In this document: positions 7,098-17,481 of the stretch, in pieces | How the letters are laid out: each line of letters begins with the position of its first letter | Position numbering within the stretch: the stretch's first letter is position 1 | Origin: Clostridia bacterium | GTDB lineage: Bacteria; Bacillota; Clostridia; Christensenellales; Borkfalkiaceae | Direction of reading: 5' to 3' | DNA: 39,340 bases | Assembly: GCA_017471785.1 (NCBI GenBank) | Contig: JAFURP010000037.1 | Span: 1-39,340, forward strand | Notes under the pieces: model-generated | What the model was told of the DNA's origin: nothing | The model's input: only the letters and a program-made list of their open reading frames with translations | Databases searched by the model: none | Made by a program: the position numbers and the translations under genes

Positions 7098-8843
7098 TTA
7101 CCCAAGCTCGGGTTTATCTACAAATTCAATGATCGGCTCGCCTTTTAAGCCGTCGCTTTCAAACACAATCAATTCGTTTTTGCCTTCCTTCAAGATAGAC
7201 GCAGGCACGTATAACGTCTTTTGCGGACCGATTGCCCAATAACGTCCGAGATTGAACCCGTTTAACGTAACGAAGCCTTTCGTAAAATTATCCGTACGTA
7301 AAAACGTATCGCAAGGCGCGCCGTTAACGTCAAACTGAAATCGATAAAACGTTTCGCCCGCTGTTTCCACGACGCCTTTTTCAAAGGACAGCTTGTCGAG
7401 ATTATCCATCGGCAAATGGTATGCAGTCCACCCGAAATGGATTTTATATCCTAATAAACATCTACCGACAATACCCTTTTTATACATCATTTTAGGGCCG
7501 AAATTGGTACGCCCCATATTTTCACAAACAACGGATAAACTATCCCCCGTCTTTGCCGTAACGTCCACTTCGTACGTGGAATCGTTGACGTAGATCGTAC
7601 CGCAACAACGAGTATTGACGTATATTTGCGCTCTATCCCCAATTCCGTCAAAGACCATTTTTACGTTATCGTAATCTCTATTCAACCGCGTTTGGTATAC
7701 AACGTAGCCGTAACCAAAGCCCAAATCTTCCATTGTCTTCGGCGCGTTCATAGTAACGGGAGCGGAAAGCACGTCTAAATTATCCAACAATTTCGTAGAC
7801 GATACCGCCCGTACTTGACCGTACGCGCATTTTTGACGATTTTTAGGTATCGGCGGTAACGGCTTATCCGTATATTTTTGGATAACCTCCCGCACGGCGC
7901 AATACTTTTCCGTGACGTCGCCGCATTCGGTAAGCAAGGCGTCGTAATCGTAGCTCGTTACGTCGGGCGCATAGGTTTCATAATGATTGGCGCCGCTTGT
8001 AAAACCAAAGTTCGTTCCGCCGATAAACATATACGCGTTCATACTGCCACGCTTTAACATATCGTCCACCGTATGCGCGTATTCTTGTGCGTCCGTCGTA
8101 TGATGCTTCTCGTCGCCCCAAGCGTCAAACCAACCGTTCCAAAGCTCCATACACATTTTTGGTATATCGGGGAACAATGAATCGTGCGCTTGAAAACGTT
8201 CTTCTACGCGACTCCCAAAGTTGATGGTGGACAAACAACCGTCCGTCGTTCCGTCTAAAAGGTCGGGCTCGTTCGTCCCGTCCGAAGTAAACAAAGGTAC
8301 GTCAATCCCCTTAGCTCGATACGTTTTGACAAGATGCGCCAAGTACGCCTTATCGTCGCCGTAATGACCGTATTCGTTTTCCACTTGGAGCATAACGACG
8401 TTTCCGCCGTTCGTTGCCAAATACGGCTTTATCTGCGCAAACAGCTCGTCCAAATATCTTTCGAAATAACGGATATACGTGGCGTTTAAGCAACGGATCT
8501 CCATATCTTCTTCCGCTTGTAGCCACCAAGGCAAACCGCCAAATTCCCACTCCGCACAAATATAAGGTCCCGGACGAACAATCGCCATTAAACCGTGTTT
8601 TTGGGCTTTTTCTAAAAACAAGGCAATATCGTATTGCGCGGAAAAATCAAAACGACCTTTCGTTTTTTCGTGCATATTCCAAGCACAGTACGTTTCGACC
8701 GTATTAAAGCCACACGCTACCATTTTTTCAAAAATATCATCCCACGTGTCGGGTAAATTTCTAAAATAATGTACTGCGCCCGAAATGATTTTTATCCGTT
8801 TTCCGTCCTTTATAAAATCCTTTCCGCAAATTTCAAATTTCAT
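7098..8843 (-). CDS. GH35 beta-galactosidase, cytoplasmic (first copy)
   Basis: 581 residues from ATG 8843, chosen because GGAG lies seven bases upstream and family homology begins at once (KIISGAVHYFRNLP). An in-frame extension upstream overlaps the previous gene and is rejected. The acid/base Glu lies in QVENEYGHYG (about 153) and the nucleophile in CMELWNGWFD (about 231). The MAIVRPGPYICAEWEFGGLPWW signature, split around residue 95, is classical GH35. A C-terminal jelly-roll region follows (about 400-580). There is no signal peptide, so it works inside the cell, probably removing terminal beta-galactose from imported oligosaccharides. Confidence 0.93.
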   Translation of the reverse strand: MKFEICGKDFIKDGKRIKIISGAVHYFRNLPDTWDDIFEKMVACGFNTVETYCAWNMHEKTKGRFDFSAQYDIALFLEKAQKHGLMAIVRPGPYICAEWEFGGLPWWLQAEEDMEIRCLNATYIRYFERYLDELFAQIKPYLATNGGNVVMLQVENEYGHYGDDKAYLAHLVKTYRAKGIDVPLFTSDGTNEPDLLDGTTDGCLSTINFGSRVEERFQAHDSLFPDIPKMCMELWNGWFDAWGDEKHHTTDAQEYAHTVDDMLKRGSMNAYMFIGGTNFGFTSGANHYETYAPDVTSYDYDALLTECGDVTEKYCAVREVIQKYTDKPLPPIPKNRQKCAYGQVRAVSSTKLLDNLDVLSAPVTMNAPKTMEDLGFGYGYVVYQTRLNRDYDNVKMVFDGIGDRAQIYVNTRCCGTIYVNDSTYEVDVTAKTGDSLSVVCENMGRTNFGPKMMYKKGIVGRCLLGYKIHFGWTAYHLPMDNLDKLSFEKGVVETAGETFYRFQFDVNGAPCDTFLRTDNFTKGFVTLNGFNLGRYWAIGPQKTLYVPASILKEGKNELIVFESDGLKGEPIIEFVDKPELG

Positions 8844-8875
8844 AATTTTGCTCCAAATATTTTCTTTGCAAAACG

Positions 8876-8908
8876 GCAAGCTTTTTATATAAAAATACAA
8901 AAGCTTGC
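8876..8908 (-). other. Intercistronic hairpin between GtaA-like and GH35 genes
   Basis: A perfect 10-bp inverted repeat (8876-8885 with 8899-8908) sits in the 82-base gap. In the transcribed direction it lacks a proper U-tract, so it is more likely an RNA-stabilising or attenuating hairpin than a full terminator. Confidence 0.4.
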
Positions 8909-8925
8909 ACCGTGCATTAAAGCTA

Positions 8926-10917
8926 TTATAAAAGTAATATAAAGCAACCTGCCTGTACGCTACGCGCCCTGAAATTATCGGGCTTTCCGCCGTCTTTCGT
9001 TTCATAAAAATCGGAAAAGGGTACGCGGTTTAGCGTTTCGCAAAGATAACGGTAAATCGGCGCGATCAGCTCCTTTTGTTTTTCGAGATCGTCCGTCAGC
9101 TTTGCCGACCAAACCAGCCAATCGCTTTTCGTATAACCCTTTCTACTATCAAGCGGTACGCCGTATCTGTTGCTTTTTGTTAGGTAATAATCCACTTCCT
9201 TTTCTAATAATGTTTTATCGAATAAACCGAGTCCGAATATTTTATCGAATACAAAATTGTATTTCAACGAATAGGTTTCTTCGCCCAAATCCCAAGTTAA
9301 AGGCGCGTGAGCGTATTGCGATATAAACGCCGTAATTTCGCCTGCGTATGCTTCCGCAACCTTTCTATACGCTTTATCTTGCGCAAGCTCCGCATAAGAC
9401 GCTATACCCACAACCGCTTTTATGGAAAGATTTATATTGTTTTTAAGATGCCCCGCAAAATCGTCCGTGCAAAGCTGTTCATCGGGCTTTAAGCCGTATT
9501 TGACCAAATAGTCCGCCCACTTTTTACAAAGCTCTGCATTTTCCCAAAAAAACGCTTTATCGTGCGCGTAACGGGCACACGCCAAAAACATAATGAGCAT
9601 ATTTGAACATTCTTCAACGGGCATTTGATACCTATCGTCAAACGGCTCGAACGTAGGCGGTAATAAATATATGGGGAAATTGGTTTTTACCAAATCGTAG
9701 GTAACGTAATCCCCGTGAAAACGCTCCCCGTCTTTTTTCAGCGCATAAAACTGTCCCGTACAATGCGGATAAGTCCCTGCGTCGTGCGGAGAAAAATCAT
9801 ACTTCCATACGGGCATTTTTGCAAATTTCAAAATAGGTAGCATCATTGCTTTTACAAGCTTAGGCTCATACAATAAAAACAACGGCATAGACGGATAACT
9901 GATATCCACCGTCGCGATGCAACCGTTCGACCCACATTCCTTGGATAAAAACAACAAATTCCCGTCGTTGTCGTAAACCATCTTATGTCCTGCAATGCTT
10001 TGGCGTAAGCTTGCGTATAAAATATAGAGATATTCCTTACCGTATCGCTTGGTTCTATACACCAAATCCGCGTCCAACGCCGCCAATTTTTCGTTTATCC
10101 TTTCAAAGTTGGCAAAGACGTACGCCAAGCCGTCGGTAACGGTATGCGTTTTTAGATACGCACCTTTAAGGTACTCGCCGAAATAATCGATGGAAACCCC
10201 TTCGTCAAAGCCAAGCATCACGAGCCCTTTATTACCGTGATTGATCGACGCGATATACCGTTCCTCGCCTAAAAGGGAAAATGCAATATCGCCCGTCCTC
10301 ACGTAACCCTTAAAAGCGGTTTCGTCAAGCATATACGCCTTTTCCCCAGAAAGGTACCACCAGCCCCAATCCGCTCCGAGCATATCGTGCGAATTGGAAA
10401 GCGGTAATTGCCTATTTAGCCCCATAAAAGCCGTTTCGTAGCGTTCAAAGGGCATAACGCCACCCTTCACCGTCTTGTCCGTCGTATAAGAATGATTATT
10501 ATACGCAATCGCCCTGTTGACAAAAACCGCCAATTCCGCGGTTTTTGTTCCTGTTATTTCGTATTGCATATAGCAAACGGGCATAGACAAAAGGGAAAGA
10601 TCGTTCAAGGGCAACGGCGACACAAATCGGATAGCAAGCGTCGCTTCACCAACCTGAAATCGATAATCCGTTGTAAAAGCCGTAATATCCACCGCTGTTT
10701 GCTTGGCTTTTTTAACGTTATACGCAAGCAAATCGTTACAATCCCCAAGGAAGCAATACGTTTCCCCGTCTATACGAACAAGCCCGTAAACCCTTTTCGT
10801 TTCACCAAACCAGCTTTGCAAATTGCTTTCATTCAATATATCCGTCGTAGACCATAAGGAAAAATTAGGGTCTTTTGTAAAGATAGGATATGCGGGCAAT
10901 TTTCTCTCGTTAGCCAT
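8926..10917 (-). CDS. GtaA-like protein (DUF5127/DUF4965/DUF1793 family), copy 1
   Basis: A 663-residue protein with the modular look of 'glutaminase A'-type proteins. An N-terminal beta-sandwich (about 1-230; RFVSPLPLNDLSLLSMPVCY) leads into an alpha/alpha-barrel (about 290-663) with QSIAGHKMV, SNGCIATVDISYPSMPLFL, KYDFSPHDAGTYPHC and CTDDFAGHLKNNINLSIKA. Despite the name, many members sit in polysaccharide loci, and the acid-rich barrel looks glycosidase-like, so glutaminase activity should not be assumed. No signal peptide. GGAG precedes the ATG; the gap to the PHP gene is 12 bases. A close paralogue starts cluster 2 at 37393-39340. Confidence 0.8.
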   Translation of the reverse strand: MANERKLPAYPIFTKDPNFSLWSTTDILNESNLQSWFGETKRVYGLVRIDGETYCFLGDCNDLLAYNVKKAKQTAVDITAFTTDYRFQVGEATLAIRFVSPLPLNDLSLLSMPVCYMQYEITGTKTAELAVFVNRAIAYNNHSYTTDKTVKGGVMPFERYETAFMGLNRQLPLSNSHDMLGADWGWWYLSGEKAYMLDETAFKGYVRTGDIAFSLLGEERYIASINHGNKGLVMLGFDEGVSIDYFGEYLKGAYLKTHTVTDGLAYVFANFERINEKLAALDADLVYRTKRYGKEYLYILYASLRQSIAGHKMVYDNDGNLLFLSKECGSNGCIATVDISYPSMPLFLLYEPKLVKAMMLPILKFAKMPVWKYDFSPHDAGTYPHCTGQFYALKKDGERFHGDYVTYDLVKTNFPIYLLPPTFEPFDDRYQMPVEECSNMLIMFLACARYAHDKAFFWENAELCKKWADYLVKYGLKPDEQLCTDDFAGHLKNNINLSIKAVVGIASYAELAQDKAYRKVAEAYAGEITAFISQYAHAPLTWDLGEETYSLKYNFVFDKIFGLGLFDKTLLEKEVDYYLTKSNRYGVPLDSRKGYTKSDWLVWSAKLTDDLEKQKELIAPIYRYLCETLNRVPFSDFYETKDGGKPDNFRARSVQAGCFILLL

Positions 10918-10929
10918 CGAACCGCTCCG

Positions 10930-11955
10930 TTATTTTTCTAATTCGTCTAAGAAATAAGCGCGCGAATACGCCTTTCTTCCCCACTCGTCCGTAACCGTAA
11001 TGCGGAAATAATTTTTATCCATACCGAAACCTTGGCGACTACGCGCGATATAATCGTTTATGTCGTACTCTCCCCAGGTAATCGTTTCACCGTCCCTTGC
11101 GTTAGACTTGAAAATCGCACGACGCTCCGTTGAAAGAGCAATTTTAACGCACGGCGACGTTTCCACGTGGACCTTGCCGTTCTCTATCCAAAGCTCTTTG
11201 ATTTCAGGTCCCGTGGACGCATACAAATCCCCACGCTTCATAGCGTCGAAAACGTCCTGATAGCGCAACGCTTCGCTTTTAATCATCATCCAACCGCCAA
11301 AGCTCCCCCAAGCGCGGTGTGCGTCGTCCGTCGCCGTAGGGATAACCCTTTCGCCCTTTCTCAACAGATCGTCGACGGGCGTCATCGTATCCTCAAAGCC
11401 AAATTTATAACACTCGTTATTATAACATTCAACGCCCCACAGCCCCTTCATATCAATATAATCGTTATAGCGCATTTGCGACCATACGGGGTGATTTAAC
11501 ATAACCAAGCAATCGTCTTTATTGCAAAGCTCGAACATTTCGTTAAAGTGTTCTATACCCCAATGACGGGTATAGCTTTTCTTTCTATGCTCGTCCGTAA
11601 CGTACTCCGGCGTTCTCGACATCCACACGTAGCCCGCGTCAAAGCAAGCGAAAAACGTCTTTTCGGGGTCACGGGAAAACACGTTAAAATGAATGGTTTC
11701 CACGTAATCGAAATCGTCGTCTTTACAGCTGTTCACCTGCGCTTCTACCGCGGTAAGCGCCAAGAAATTTTCATCCGTCAAATCGTTATGAGGCACCATC
11801 ACGTCGTGGTCGGAAAAAGCAACGATAGAATATCCGTGCGCCATATACTCTTCCTTAATCTCTTCAGGCTCTCTATTTCCGTCGGACACTCTGCTGTGTA
11901 CGTGTAAGCACGCTTTATAAAACTTTCCCTTGTTAGGTAAAAGATATTGCTTCAT
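10930..11955 (-). CDS. PHP domain metal-dependent hydrolase
   Basis: A 341-residue protein with a polymerase-and-histidinol-phosphatase (PHP) fold. Metal ligands are visible in order: H18 and H20 in CLHVHSRVSDG, D25, D49/H50 in FSDHD, Glu in TAVEAQ, His in MLNHPVW, and Asp/His in ATDDAHRAWGS. PHP enzymes hydrolyse phosphoesters or act as metal-dependent phosphatases. In glycan operons they may act on sugar phosphates, but no substrate is visible. The C-terminal ~90 residues look like a small beta-sandwich. AAGGAG precedes the ATG. It is embedded in the operon between GH35 copy 2 and the GtaA-like gene. Confidence 0.85.
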   Translation of the reverse strand: MKQYLLPNKGKFYKACLHVHSRVSDGNREPEEIKEEYMAHGYSIVAFSDHDVMVPHNDLTDENFLALTAVEAQVNSCKDDDFDYVETIHFNVFSRDPEKTFFACFDAGYVWMSRTPEYVTDEHRKKSYTRHWGIEHFNEMFELCNKDDCLVMLNHPVWSQMRYNDYIDMKGLWGVECYNNECYKFGFEDTMTPVDDLLRKGERVIPTATDDAHRAWGSFGGWMMIKSEALRYQDVFDAMKRGDLYASTGPEIKELWIENGKVHVETSPCVKIALSTERRAIFKSNARDGETITWGEYDINDYIARSRQGFGMDKNYFRITVTDEWGRKAYSRAYFLDELEK

Positions 11956-11981
11956 TTTTTCTACTCCTTTTTATTCATATT

Positions 11982-14066
11982 TCAAATAATCTTGACTCTC
12001 GTATGCACCGTAGCGGTTACGCCTATAAGCGTATTCGCCTTTCCGTTTTTGAAACGATGCGCTCTTTCGATATATACTTCGTCCGTAGCCTTTGCGACGT
12101 TCGTCTTGATAACCACGCTTTTTGGATACCCATACCAACCAAGCTCTATCATAAACGGTTCGCCCGTATAAAACTTATCGTTTTCCTTTTTGCCGTCGAT
12201 ATATAAATCCGCCGAATCCGCGTCAAAATCCACGCTGATACGCACTTCCTTATCTTGACACTTGTCGTATTCTATATCCAAGCGGTATTCGTTTCGTTCT
12301 TCCGTCTGCCCGACAAGCCGACTCGTAACGTTTGCGCTACCTTTCTCCATCGCCATTTCGTAATAGGTGAACGCGCCGTCGCGAGCCACCTCTTTCGCCC
12401 CAAGCGGAAGCGTTTCCAACCTAGGAAACGTACCAAACCGTACGCCCTTTTCAAACACGCCGAAAATACCGTCCAAACGGGCGTATAAGGGCGCTTCGCT
12501 AACAAACAAGTACTCTTTACCGTCCACGACGAATTTGTAGGAATTTACCGCGTTTTGGCGACTGATAACGACGATATTTTTTCGCGCCGAAGCGTCCGCG
12601 TCCACAATCACCTTATCCGTATCATACGCCCAAAATACGTATTTTTCGCCAATGCGACAATAGGGCGTTGCCGTGATAAATTTTGCTTTCCCGTCACCGA
12701 TTTTCATTTCAAAGGGAAACGCCACGAATTGCCCGTTCAAAAGCTCCGTTTCGGGCAAAACGAGCTTATGATCCGCAAAGGATAACGTTTTTCCTCCCAA
12801 CCTGAAATTCGGCATTGTATGATGACGCACGAAGTTGTTAAAAAACACAAACCCGCTTCCGTCTTTCGCGCGAACGCTGTAACGTAGCTTTTCAAAATCC
12901 GCAGCCGAATTCCCTGCGTCGTCGAAAAAATAGGTGGGCATTTGCGAAAGCACGTCGCCAAATTCACTTGCAAAATAATTCCAAAGCTTGATATCTTTGC
13001 CACGCTCCGTTACCGTACCGTATTGCCCGATCGCCGTCTGAAAGTCGTAGTCCTTTTCGGGCAATTCGCACAAGGAACAAGCAAGGTCGGTTTTGCTTTC
13101 TTGAAACGTCGTCAGCTTTCCCGTAGGATTCATTCCACCGTGGAATATGTAATACCCCAAAGCCGAGCATCCGCCGGCAAGCTTACAAAGAGCTAGTGCC
13201 GAGGCATCGCTTGCGTATACGATAGGACGGCGTTTTTTCGTAACCTGTACGCCCGAGCCAATTTCCACCGTAATAAACGGAAACGGCTTATCCGCCATCG
13301 TGTATTCCATCTCCACCCGCCCGGAATCACTACCTATATCCGCGTCGTTGGGATTATCCGCAATAATATATCCGTTGGCAGGGGGCAGCTCTTCGTGCGT
13401 ATCCTCCCAAGGCGCTTCGCAATAACCGCCCCAAACGGGCAAGGCGCTACCCGTCGTTCCACCGCCCCAACCGGTAGCCAGCCAAAGCGGAACGTCAAAC
13501 CCGACTTCTTTGGCTACGTCAATCAGCGTATCAATATGCTCGTCTCCATAGCCTGCGAGCGTTTTGCCGGTCGCGGGATCTTCGGGAAAGCCACGGTACT
13601 CATTTTCAATTTGAATGGCATAGATAGGTCCGTCGTCTTTAATAAACAGCCCTTCTACTTGCTCGTACAGCTCAGTAAAAAATTTCTTAACGACTTCCAA
13701 ATACCCCGTAGAATTACAACGAAGCGGAAAGTCTTTTTGCATAAGCCAATCGGGAAAGCCCCCGTTTCGCACTTCGCCGTGAATCCACGGACCTATTCTA
13801 AGACACATTTTCATACCTGCGTCCTTTATCGTTTGAACAAATTGACGTAGATTATTATTTCCAGTAAAATTAATTTCCCCTTCGATTTCTTCGTGATGAA
13901 TCCATATAACGTAGCTTGCCACCGTATTGACGCCTAAGGCTTTCATCTTGGCAATACCGTCTTTCCAATACCTTGCCTCACTTCTGGAATATTGATATTC
14001 TCCCATAACGGGAAACCAAGGCTTTCCATCTTGAAAAAAACCATATTGATTGTACGTAATTTCCAT
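11982..14066 (-). CDS. GH35 family glycoside hydrolase (second, divergent copy)
   Basis: A 694-residue cytoplasmic protein, longer than its neighbour. It has the GH35 barrel with acid/base Glu in QIENEYRGFP (about 153) and nucleophile Glu in FITVEIGSG (about 266); MCLRIGPWIHGEVRNGGFPD is the family signature. The C-terminal ~350 residues are beta-rich (jelly-roll domains). It belongs to a different GH35 subgroup from the 581-residue copy, so the two probably cut different linkages or galactosyl contexts. AAGGACG precedes the ATG. A 160-base gap with a hairpin separates it from the upstream secreted-protein gene. Confidence 0.9.
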   Translation of the reverse strand: MEITYNQYGFFQDGKPWFPVMGEYQYSRSEARYWKDGIAKMKALGVNTVASYVIWIHHEEIEGEINFTGNNNLRQFVQTIKDAGMKMCLRIGPWIHGEVRNGGFPDWLMQKDFPLRCNSTGYLEVVKKFFTELYEQVEGLFIKDDGPIYAIQIENEYRGFPEDPATGKTLAGYGDEHIDTLIDVAKEVGFDVPLWLATGWGGGTTGSALPVWGGYCEAPWEDTHEELPPANGYIIADNPNDADIGSDSGRVEMEYTMADKPFPFITVEIGSGVQVTKKRRPIVYASDASALALCKLAGGCSALGYYIFHGGMNPTGKLTTFQESKTDLACSLCELPEKDYDFQTAIGQYGTVTERGKDIKLWNYFASEFGDVLSQMPTYFFDDAGNSAADFEKLRYSVRAKDGSGFVFFNNFVRHHTMPNFRLGGKTLSFADHKLVLPETELLNGQFVAFPFEMKIGDGKAKFITATPYCRIGEKYVFWAYDTDKVIVDADASARKNIVVISRQNAVNSYKFVVDGKEYLFVSEAPLYARLDGIFGVFEKGVRFGTFPRLETLPLGAKEVARDGAFTYYEMAMEKGSANVTSRLVGQTEERNEYRLDIEYDKCQDKEVRISVDFDADSADLYIDGKKENDKFYTGEPFMIELGWYGYPKSVVIKTNVAKATDEVYIERAHRFKNGKANTLIGVTATVHTRVKII

Positions 14067-14147
14067 TAATTTTACGTCCTTTTTCGCTCTTTTTGATAGC
14101 GCAACGCCTTATAAAACGCGCGCTTTACCCTTTCTTTACAACTTTGC

Positions 14148-14173
14148 CCCTTCTTCTCTCGCGAGAAGAAGGG
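14148..14173 (-). other. Intercistronic hairpin upstream of GH35 copy 2
   Basis: A perfect 11-bp inverted repeat (14148-14158 with 14163-14173) with a four-base loop sits in the longest intra-cluster gap (14067-14226). No U-tract follows in the transcribed direction. Similar hairpins stabilise upstream mRNA or reduce read-through. Nothing else is seen in this gap. Confidence 0.5.
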
Positions 14174-14226
14174 TCAATTGTTGTTTGTTGTCAAAAATTA
14201 TCCGTTCTCGATAACTTTGATGGCGT

Positions 14227-17200
14227 TTACTCCCCTGCCGTAGCGGTGGAGCAATCTATTATTTCAAAATACGTGTTGGTATCAGCGGACTTCGTGTTTT
14301 GATAGCTACCACCGAACCAATAGTTTCCCGCAGCCCAAGACGATGCCGCCGAGCCGTTTTCATACTTGTAGGTCTCGTACTCCGTCACAATCGTCGTCAC
14401 GCTATCCGTGCGTTGGTCCTTACAACCGAATACCCACGTAGTCATATCCGCCGTCTTACCGTCGGAAGACGTAAGACCTAAGGTAGTATACTCTGCATAC
14501 GGAATAAACAATTCCATAACGACGTAGTCCTTGCCGTCCTTTTCCGTAACGCGCATAGCGTTCTCTACAATTCCTAAAGTATCAGAGCCCCAACGAACGT
14601 AGCCGTACGCCATTTTGAACGCTTGACCGCCAAACGTCAATTCCATATTCGTTTGATAAGACCAATAGCTCCAGAAATTCTTAACAGCCGTTCCCATTAC
14701 CGTCGAAGGAAGGTTACCGATGACCGCGTTATTGATGAGCGCTTCCACGCTGAAGTATACGCCGTCCGTACCGTATTGCGCGCGATAGCTGATACTGCGT
14801 CCGTCCTCCAGCGTCGTCGTCTTCGTCGTTCCCGTATACGATTCCCAATCGGAAACGTCGCCGTCTACGGCAAAATCGCTCGCAACGTGCGTACTGTAAC
14901 GCAAGCCACGGTTAATCTTCTGAGAATTCGTATCCAAATAGTAGAAGTTGGGTACGTTAGTTTCGCTGACGCTATCCGCATAGCGTTTCATAGGTCCCCA
15001 AACGGCGGAAGGCGAATTCATACCAAAGATATATTCCGATTCACCGGGCGCGCCCCAAGCAAATGCCATGCGAAGGTTGGTGGTTTCCAGCGCCTTGCCG
15101 TCTGCGTCAAAGTACGCCGCGGTAGCGGTGGTGCTGTTGATATACGTATTCGGAATAAATACTTCCGTATACGTTACGTAGCTATTTGCCGTGCCCGTCG
15201 TTTTCATTGCCGATATAACGCCGGCATAATTACCGTTGTTATAACTGGTTGTATCCCAATATTTATAATTGCCCGTCGCCGTCGCCCAAATGACGCCAAG
15301 GGAAGTGTACGAGCCCGTAGTCGCATTTTGCAAAGCCAAAGGAACGATCAATCTTGTATCATTAGAAAGCGTACCCGTATTGATAGCGCGCGTTGCGTGG
15401 CGAGTCGTTGCAAGCACGTAGATACCGTCGCTACCCCACTTTGCTTTTACGTTCATACCCTTCGTATTGCCTTGGTTGATGACAACTTCTTCGTTGCCGT
15501 TATAGGTTGCCCAATCGCCGTCGTTCCCGTCAACTGCGAAATCCTGCGTGACCTGCGCGGACAATCTCAAGCCCCTATTGATGGCACTGCTATCCGTCGT
15601 ATATTCGTCAAGATAATAGAAAGCGCTTGTGACGTTATTAGCGCTAATCGAATCCGTCCATCTGTTCGTCGGCAACCAATCCGTACGGCTTCTTTCACCC
15701 CATACGTACACGGTTTCCGTTTCACTTTGCGACAGCCACGAGAAGCCCAAGCGACAATCGACGCCGTCCTTCAACGCTCCCGTATCCAAATCATAAGCGG
15801 CATTTTCAGTATCCAAGAAATATTGTACGGGAATAAACGCTTCTACGCTGGTGGTATATGCGTCAGCCGTACCGTCTACGACGAACGCGGATTCCGTATC
15901 GCCGTGCCAAATGCTATAATCAGTCGCCCATTCTTTATAATTACCTACGTTGGTAATTAAGTATGCTCCGCCACTACCTACGTACGTATTAGAAGAATCG
16001 GTGAAAGCGACCGAAATTTCCAAAGCCGTGTCCATTTTCGGGTTACCGGAGTTAGAAACGAGCGTTGCGTGATTTGCCGTTGCATAGACGTAAATACCGT
16101 CGCTTTCCATCTTTGCCTTGATACGAACGCCCTTTGCGCCGTTTTGCGTATAAATGACGGATTCGCTACCCGTATAGTCCGACCAATCGCTTGCGTCGCC
16201 GTCGATTCGTTTTTGCGTTGCAACGCTGTTAAACCGGTAGTTCGCACTTGCCGTACCTTGATAGTTGCCCGTACCTTCTACGGTAACGGTTGCTTCGCCG
16301 TACGTTTGATCCGTAGCGAGATTGACCGTGTCGCCTTCATAAGATACGGTGTAGTCGCTCGTAGCGCTCAACACGACGCCGTCCGCAATTACCGTAGGCG
16401 TAGGCTTTACCGCTCTACCGCTATGTTTCAGGTCCGCAGGAACGGAAATCATATCGTCCGTAAGCGTTTTTGCGTCAATCGTAAAGGTCTTCGACGTTTC
16501 GCCCGTATATTTTTTCGTAAGACCGGTAATCGTTACCGTTGCCGTACCTGCGTTTACGTTATCGGTATATTCCAAGGAATAATCAGTACCTTGTACCAGC
16601 TCCGTTCCCGCGTCGCTCAGCGTAACGGCAGGGGTAAGCGCATTGCCCGTATAAACGAGGTCTTCCGCGTCGATATCCACCGCTAACGTGTTTACGGGTA
16701 CAATCGTATCGTACGTGGACGTAACGGTTACGTCTTCCGTTACGATAAAGGAATAGGTATCGTCCGTAGAAACGCTTACGCCGTTTACGTTCCAGCTTGC
16801 TAAGTATTGATTCGACTCAGGGCTTGCCGTAAGCGTATACGTCGTACCTGCTTTCACGGTGTTTGCCGTGCCGTCTACCGTAACCGTGCAATCTACGAGA
16901 TATTGATCAAGCATAGTCTTTTGCTCAGGCGTGATTGCGTTGCCGTTTACCGCGGTTGCCGCAACGTAGGTCATTGACCGTTCTACGCTTGCCGTATATT
17001 CGGGCGCGTTCGTTCCCTTTTGATAATAACCGATTACGGCAATTTTGCTCTTAAATTCTTTCGCGGTGGTGAAATTTTCTACGTATGCATACGCTTCATA
17101 ATCGCCGTTGACCGTTTTCGTCCAATGGTCGACGGAAAATTCTTTCGCTATGATACCGTTCGTATCGCTTACGTTTTCCAAGGTCAGCTCTTGATCGCCC

Positions 17201-17469
17201 AAAAGGCTCGTGGGCGCCATAATGACGCCAACCTTGCTTGCGCCGTCTTGATACACCTCGTTATACGCCGCTTGCGTTAAGCTGAAATTGAAACGCATTG
17301 CGCCTTCTTCGTCCGATATGTATTTTACCTGCGCTCCCTCACTGAGCAACGAGATTTTTTCCGACGTTTGCGCTTCCACTACGTCGGCACGTACGTTTAC
17401 GGCAACCGCACCTACTAACGCAGTAAAAGCTACCGTAGAAAATACTCCGAATAAATGTTTTTTCTTCAT
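14227..17469 (-). CDS. Secreted multidomain protein with three CBM9-like modules
   Basis: A 1080-residue protein with a signal peptide (KKKHLFGVFSTVAFTALVGA, about 2-28). In order: an unnamed ~140-residue domain (about 45-180; GAMRFNFSL ... VGVIMAPTSLLGD ... TASVERSMTYVAATA), an InlB-B-like repeat (190-257), two MBG/Ig-like repeats (265-415), and three CBM9-like modules beginning near 421, 643 and 866, each with a DGxxxDW-type start. No catalytic residues, LPXTG motif or transmembrane anchor are seen, so it is either released or held non-covalently. The first domain recurs in the 734-residue secreted protein of cluster 2, and both are preceded by a tiny ORF. Likely a glycan-binding surface factor. 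GGAGGG directly follows the stop of the small ORF. Confidence 0.75.
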   Translation of the reverse strand: MKKKHLFGVFSTVAFTALVGAVAVNVRADVVEAQTSEKISLLSEGAQVKYISDEEGAMRFNFSLTQAAYNEVYQDGASKVGVIMAPTSLLGDQELTLENVSDTNGIIAKEFSVDHWTKTVNGDYEAYAYVENFTTAKEFKSKIAVIGYYQKGTNAPEYTASVERSMTYVAATAVNGNAITPEQKTMLDQYLVDCTVTVDGTANTVKAGTTYTLTASPESNQYLASWNVNGVSVSTDDTYSFIVTEDVTVTSTYDTIVPVNTLAVDIDAEDLVYTGNALTPAVTLSDAGTELVQGTDYSLEYTDNVNAGTATVTITGLTKKYTGETSKTFTIDAKTLTDDMISVPADLKHSGRAVKPTPTVIADGVVLSATSDYTVSYEGDTVNLATDQTYGEATVTVEGTGNYQGTASANYRFNSVATQKRIDGDASDWSDYTGSESVIYTQNGAKGVRIKAKMESDGIYVYATANHATLVSNSGNPKMDTALEISVAFTDSSNTYVGSGGAYLITNVGNYKEWATDYSIWHGDTESAFVVDGTADAYTTSVEAFIPVQYFLDTENAAYDLDTGALKDGVDCRLGFSWLSQSETETVYVWGERSRTDWLPTNRWTDSISANNVTSAFYYLDEYTTDSSAINRGLRLSAQVTQDFAVDGNDGDWATYNGNEEVVINQGNTKGMNVKAKWGSDGIYVLATTRHATRAINTGTLSNDTRLIVPLALQNATTGSYTSLGVIWATATGNYKYWDTTSYNNGNYAGVISAMKTTGTANSYVTYTEVFIPNTYINSTTATAAYFDADGKALETTNLRMAFAWGAPGESEYIFGMNSPSAVWGPMKRYADSVSETNVPNFYYLDTNSQKINRGLRYSTHVASDFAVDGDVSDWESYTGTTKTTTLEDGRSISYRAQYGTDGVYFSVEALINNAVIGNLPSTVMGTAVKNFWSYWSYQTNMELTFGGQAFKMAYGYVRWGSDTLGIVENAMRVTEKDGKDYVVMELFIPYAEYTTLGLTSSDGKTADMTTWVFGCKDQRTDSVTTIVTEYETYKYENGSAASSWAAGNYWFGGSYQNTKSADTNTYFEIIDCSTATAGE

Positions 17470-17481
17470 CTTTTTCCCTCC

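Noticed and set aside
14623..15960. 445-codon open frame on the plus strand
   Set aside because: It lies wholly antisense to the secreted CBM9-like protein, has arginine/valine-rich low-complexity content and no ribosome site; it is a codon-bias shadow.
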